DNA from: JACVRW01 sp963812915
Lineage (GTDB): Bacteria > Actinomycetota > Thermoleophilia > Solirubrobacterales > Thermoleophilaceae
Direction: 5' to 3'
Assembly (NCBI GenBank): GCA_963812915.1
Contig: CAWEXB010000009.1
Coordinates: 1-64,000, forward strand
Length of the DNA: 64,000 nt
The first letter of the stretch is position 1. Each line of letters starts with the position of its first letter. This document shows, in pieces, positions 61,572-64,000 of the stretch. The notes below the pieces were generated by a model, which saw nothing but the letters and a program-made list of their open reading frames with translations, was not told the DNA's origin and did not search any database. The position numbers were made by a program, and so were the translations under genes.

Positions 61572-62807
61572 ATGAGATTCGGCTTGGTGTCCGGGATGAG
61601 GGACTCGCTGCGTCGCGACCCGGGGGTCGAGCAGCGCGCCACCAGCCTCGAGCTCTTCTACGACCTCGTCTTCGTGTTCGCGATCACGCAGGTGTCGCAC
61701 CTCCTGCTCGACCACCTGAACTGGGAGGGCGTGGGACAGTCGATGCTCGTGCTGCTCGTCGTCTGGTGGTCGTGGAACTACACGACGTGGGTGACGAACG
61801 AGCTCGATCCGCGATCGACGGTCGTTCGCCTGCTCCTGATCGCGCTGATGCTCGGGAGCCTGTTGATGGCGATCGCCATCCCGGAGGCGTTCGGCGACAA
61901 GGCGCTGCTGTTCGCGGCCTCCTACGTCGCGATTCAGCTGGGGCGGCACACCTTCCTCACCTTCGCCGCGGCGGAACCCGGCACGATCGAACGCCGACGG
62001 GCCGGGCGCATCCTGACCTGGTTCGTGGCCGCCGGCATACTCTGGATCGCGGGTGCGCTCGCCGATGGCCCGACCCGGACGCTGCTCTGGCTCGCGGCGC
62101 TCGCAGTGGACTACGCGGGTCCGCTCGTGACGTTCTGGCTACCCGGGCGACCGCCGCTCGGACTCGAGGCGTGGAAGGTCGGCACCGAGCACTTCGCCGA
62201 GCGCTTTCAGCTCTTCGTCATCATCGCGCTCGGCGAGTCGATCGTGATCACCGGTGCGACCACCGCCGAGCTCGACCTGACGACGGCGAGGGTTGTCGCC
62301 TTCGCGCTCGCCTTTCTTTCCACGGCTGCGTTCTGGTGGCTCTACTTCAACCTCGTCGCGACGATCGTCCAGCGCCGGCTCGCCCTCGCCGAGAACCGAA
62401 CGCTGCTGGCCCGCGACGCCTACACGTACCTGCACGTCGTGATCGTCGCCGGGATCCTCCTCACAGCCGTCGGGGACGAGCTGGTCATCGCGCACCCCAC
62501 CGAGGAGCTGCCGGACAACGAGGTCGCCGCGGTGGTCTGCGGGCCGGCCCTCTACCTGCTCGCCCACGTCGCGCTGCGGCTGCGAGTGACCGGGACGATC
62601 GGCGGCAGGCGGCTCGCCGGGGCGCTCGCGTGCCTCGCGATCGGCGCGATCGGCACGTTCGCCCCAGCGCTCGTGGTCGCCGCTTCGCTGCTCGGGGTGC
62701 TGGTCGCGGTCATCGTCGGCGATCAGCTCGCCGGGGCTCGCCGCAGGGGCCGAGGCGAGCCGTCTCCGCTCGAACGACTCGGGGCCCCGGAATCGGCGGG
62801 AACGTGA
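61572..62807 (+). CDS. Low temperature requirement protein A (LtrA family)
   Basis: This integral membrane protein of about 411 aa has about 12 helices. Family signatures are RATSLELFYDLVFVFAITQV near the start, YVAIQLGRHTFLTF and FQLFVIIALGESIVITGA. Its molecular role is unknown. ATG 61572 is annotated, but its ribosome site (CGGAGG) is too close; ATG 61596 (MRDSLRRDPGV) is an equal alternative. It is divergent from the DeoR gene. Confidence 0.9.
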   Translation: MRFGLVSGMRDSLRRDPGVEQRATSLELFYDLVFVFAITQVSHLLLDHLNWEGVGQSMLVLLVVWWSWNYTTWVTNELDPRSTVVRLLLIALMLGSLLMAIAIPEAFGDKALLFAASYVAIQLGRHTFLTFAAAEPGTIERRRAGRILTWFVAAGILWIAGALADGPTRTLLWLAALAVDYAGPLVTFWLPGRPPLGLEAWKVGTEHFAERFQLFVIIALGESIVITGATTAELDLTTARVVAFALAFLSTAAFWWLYFNLVATIVQRRLALAENRTLLARDAYTYLHVVIVAGILLTAVGDELVIAHPTEELPDNEVAAVVCGPALYLLAHVALRLRVTGTIGGRRLAGALACLAIGAIGTFAPALVVAASLLGVLVAVIVGDQLAGARRRGRGEPSPLERLGAPESAGT

Positions 62808-62810
62808 CGA

Positions 62811-63662
62811 TCAGGCCCTGCTGCGATACAGGCGCGTGGTGAGCGGCGCGAACACGGCGGTGAGCGCCACGGTCGTGGCCAGCACGATGGCGATGTCGCC
62901 ACCGGACGCGTCGCCCTCCATCAGCCCGCGCGAGGCGGTCGCGAGGACCGAGATCGGGTTGGCGTTCACGAAGGCCTCGAGCGCACTCGGGAGCGTCTCC
63001 GGCTCGACGAAGACGTTGCTGAGGAAGGTCAGCGGGAAGATCCCCAGGAAGCCCGCGTTCATGACGGCGTTGGGCGAGCGCATCAGGAGCCCGAGCGTCG
63101 TGAAGACCCATGAGAGGCCGAACGCGAACACGATCACCAGGGCCATCGCCGCGATCACGCCACTGACCCCGGCGCTCGGCCGGAAGCCGAGGATGACGCC
63201 CAGGACGACGATCAGGGTTCCGGCGACCAGGTAGCGAACGCTGTCGCCGAGCAGGGCGCCGACGAGCGGCGCCGGGCGCCAGATCGGCAGCGAGCGAAAG
63301 CGGTCCACGACCCCCTTGGTCAGGTCGGTGTTGAGCGCAACCCCCGAGTAGACGGTGGTGAACGACACGGACATGACCAGGATTCCCGGCAGGAGGTAGT
63401 CCAGGTAGTCGCCTGTCGATCCGGCGATCGCGCCGCCGAATATGTAGGTGAACATCACCACGAACAGCACAGGCGTGATCGTCACGTCGACGAGCTGCTC
63501 GGGGACGTGCTTCACCTTGAGCATCCCGCGCCAGCCGAAGGTCAGGGCGGCCGAGAGGGCGCTGGCGCGCGGTGGGCGCGGGGTGGAGGCGAGCGCCTTT
63601 TGGAGAGCCGCCTCCTGTGTGGCGGGCGTGGACGGCGCTCCCGCCGTCGGGTTGGTGCTCAT
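62811..63662 (-). CDS. ABC-2 type transporter permease (DrrB-like)
   Basis: This 283-aa permease has six membrane helices and the ABC2 pattern MFTYIFGGAIAGSTGDYLDY, LLPGILVMSVSFTTVYSGVA and the later NPISVLATASRGLMEG. It forms the membrane part of a drug or lipid exporter of the DrrAB type. ATG at 63662 overlaps the ATPase stop (ATGA). The ltrA gene converges on it with a 3-bp gap. Confidence 0.93.
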   Translation of the reverse strand: MSTNPTAGAPSTPATQEAALQKALASTPRPPRASALSAALTFGWRGMLKVKHVPEQLVDVTITPVLFVVMFTYIFGGAIAGSTGDYLDYLLPGILVMSVSFTTVYSGVALNTDLTKGVVDRFRSLPIWRPAPLVGALLGDSVRYLVAGTLIVVLGVILGFRPSAGVSGVIAAMALVIVFAFGLSWVFTTLGLLMRSPNAVMNAGFLGIFPLTFLSNVFVEPETLPSALEAFVNANPISVLATASRGLMEGDASGGDIAIVLATTVALTAVFAPLTTRLYRSRA

Positions 63663-64000
63663 GCTGCCTGGTCCTCCTGGATCGTGTCGGGTTCGTCGGC
63701 GGTCTGGTCCTCGGCCGTATGGCCAGTGAGCGCGAGGAACACCTCGTCGAGGGTCGGCTGGCCGAGCGAGAACGAACCGATACGCACGCTCGAGCGAGAC
63801 AGCGCGGCCACGGCCTCGGCGGCGCGGTCCGCGTCCGCGCACGACGCAGACAGCGCGGCGGGGTCGGGCTCCAGGTGCACCGAGCCGAGCTCGCGCGCGA
63901 AGCACCCGCTCGGCCTCGGGTCGCTGCTCGGGGTCCAGCAGCCGCACGTGCAGCGCGCCGGAGCCGACGGACGCCTTCAGCTGCCCCGGCGTCCCCTCGG
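63659..64000 (-). pseudogene. ABC transporter ATP-binding subunit, C-terminal part, frameshifted, runs off window
   Basis: Only the C-terminal end of a DrrA-like ATPase is in the window. GTPGQLKASVGSGALHVRLL is in one frame and the rest (LEPDPAALSASCADADRAAE, PTLDEVFLALTGHTAED) in another, with the switch near 63898 (an extra base in a CGCG run). The Walker motifs lie beyond base 64000. The overlap of its stop with the permease ATG shows the DrrAB-type operon order. Confidence 0.8.

Noticed and set aside
1..64000. CRISPR arrays, tRNA, rRNA or riboswitches
   Set aside because: No regularly spaced direct repeats, cloverleaf sequences, rRNA segments or known riboswitch cores were recognised by eye; a covariance-model search was not possible.

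Overview
The window is high-GC actinobacterial DNA, most likely from the class Thermoleophilia (Solirubrobacterales-like). Signs of this are the RRRLTFANVVALLALFVALGG-type signal region of the protein at 22136, alpha/beta-hydrolase/class III cyclase fusions, an F420-dependent LLM oxidoreductase, an LtrA protein, and a minimal tyrosine recombinase of a kind I associate with this class. No tRNA, rRNA or CRISPR array was seen. Frameshifts occur throughout, which suggests an incompletely polished long-read (perhaps metagenomic) assembly as well as real gene decay.

Layout. (1) 1-18363 is one giant inverted repeat: 1-9391 is the reverse complement of 9406-18363, with a 14-nt hinge inside a LuxR-type regulator gene. 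Each arm carries a LuxR fragment, a GST-like gene, an O-methyltransferase, a cupin, an alpha/beta-hydrolase/cyclase fusion followed 8 nt later by a cyclic-nucleotide-binding protein, an IS110 transposase sitting in a DUF6544-like gene, a conserved hypothetical, a TolB-like propeller, a GYD protein and an HNH nuclease with an in-frame TGA. The arms differ by substitutions, scattered one-base indels and one deletion of about 490 bp. They repair each other's frameshifts, so the palindrome is probably a fold-back artefact, though this is not proven. (2) 18358-26400 holds a FIST protein, a frameshifted SnoaL-like gene, two IS110 relics, a tail-collar protein and a complete IS21 element. (3) 26367-36864 holds a TetR-cupin-methyltransferase operon, a Tat-exported amine oxidase, hydrolases, a tyrosine recombinase and membrane proteins. 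(4) 37008-43967 holds a pseudo-receiver/TrxR-like flavoprotein, a two-component system and a lipoprotein. (5) 44046-54620 holds small basic proteins around a cold-shock gene, regulators with visible operators, a K+ channel, SnoaL/ABM-like small proteins and two relic enzymes. (6) 54657-64000 holds a six-gene minus-strand operon (flippase, F420 LLM oxidoreductase, thiolase, small ABM-like, DsbA-like, zinc-finger remnant), a DeoR regulator with an MFS-HAD fusion, LtrA, and a DrrAB-like ABC exporter running off the end.

The main candidates for something undescribed are an intergenic repeat family (core GTGCTnnTCCTCGACGA, at least nine loci) that forms small hairpins and reads V-E-x-x-H on its antisense strand; the ligand-sensor cyclase with adjacent cNMP receptor; the MFS-HAD fusion under a DeoR regulator; and several pseudo-enzymes (a hydrolase without its serine, a receiver without its aspartate, a HesB-like protein without cysteines).
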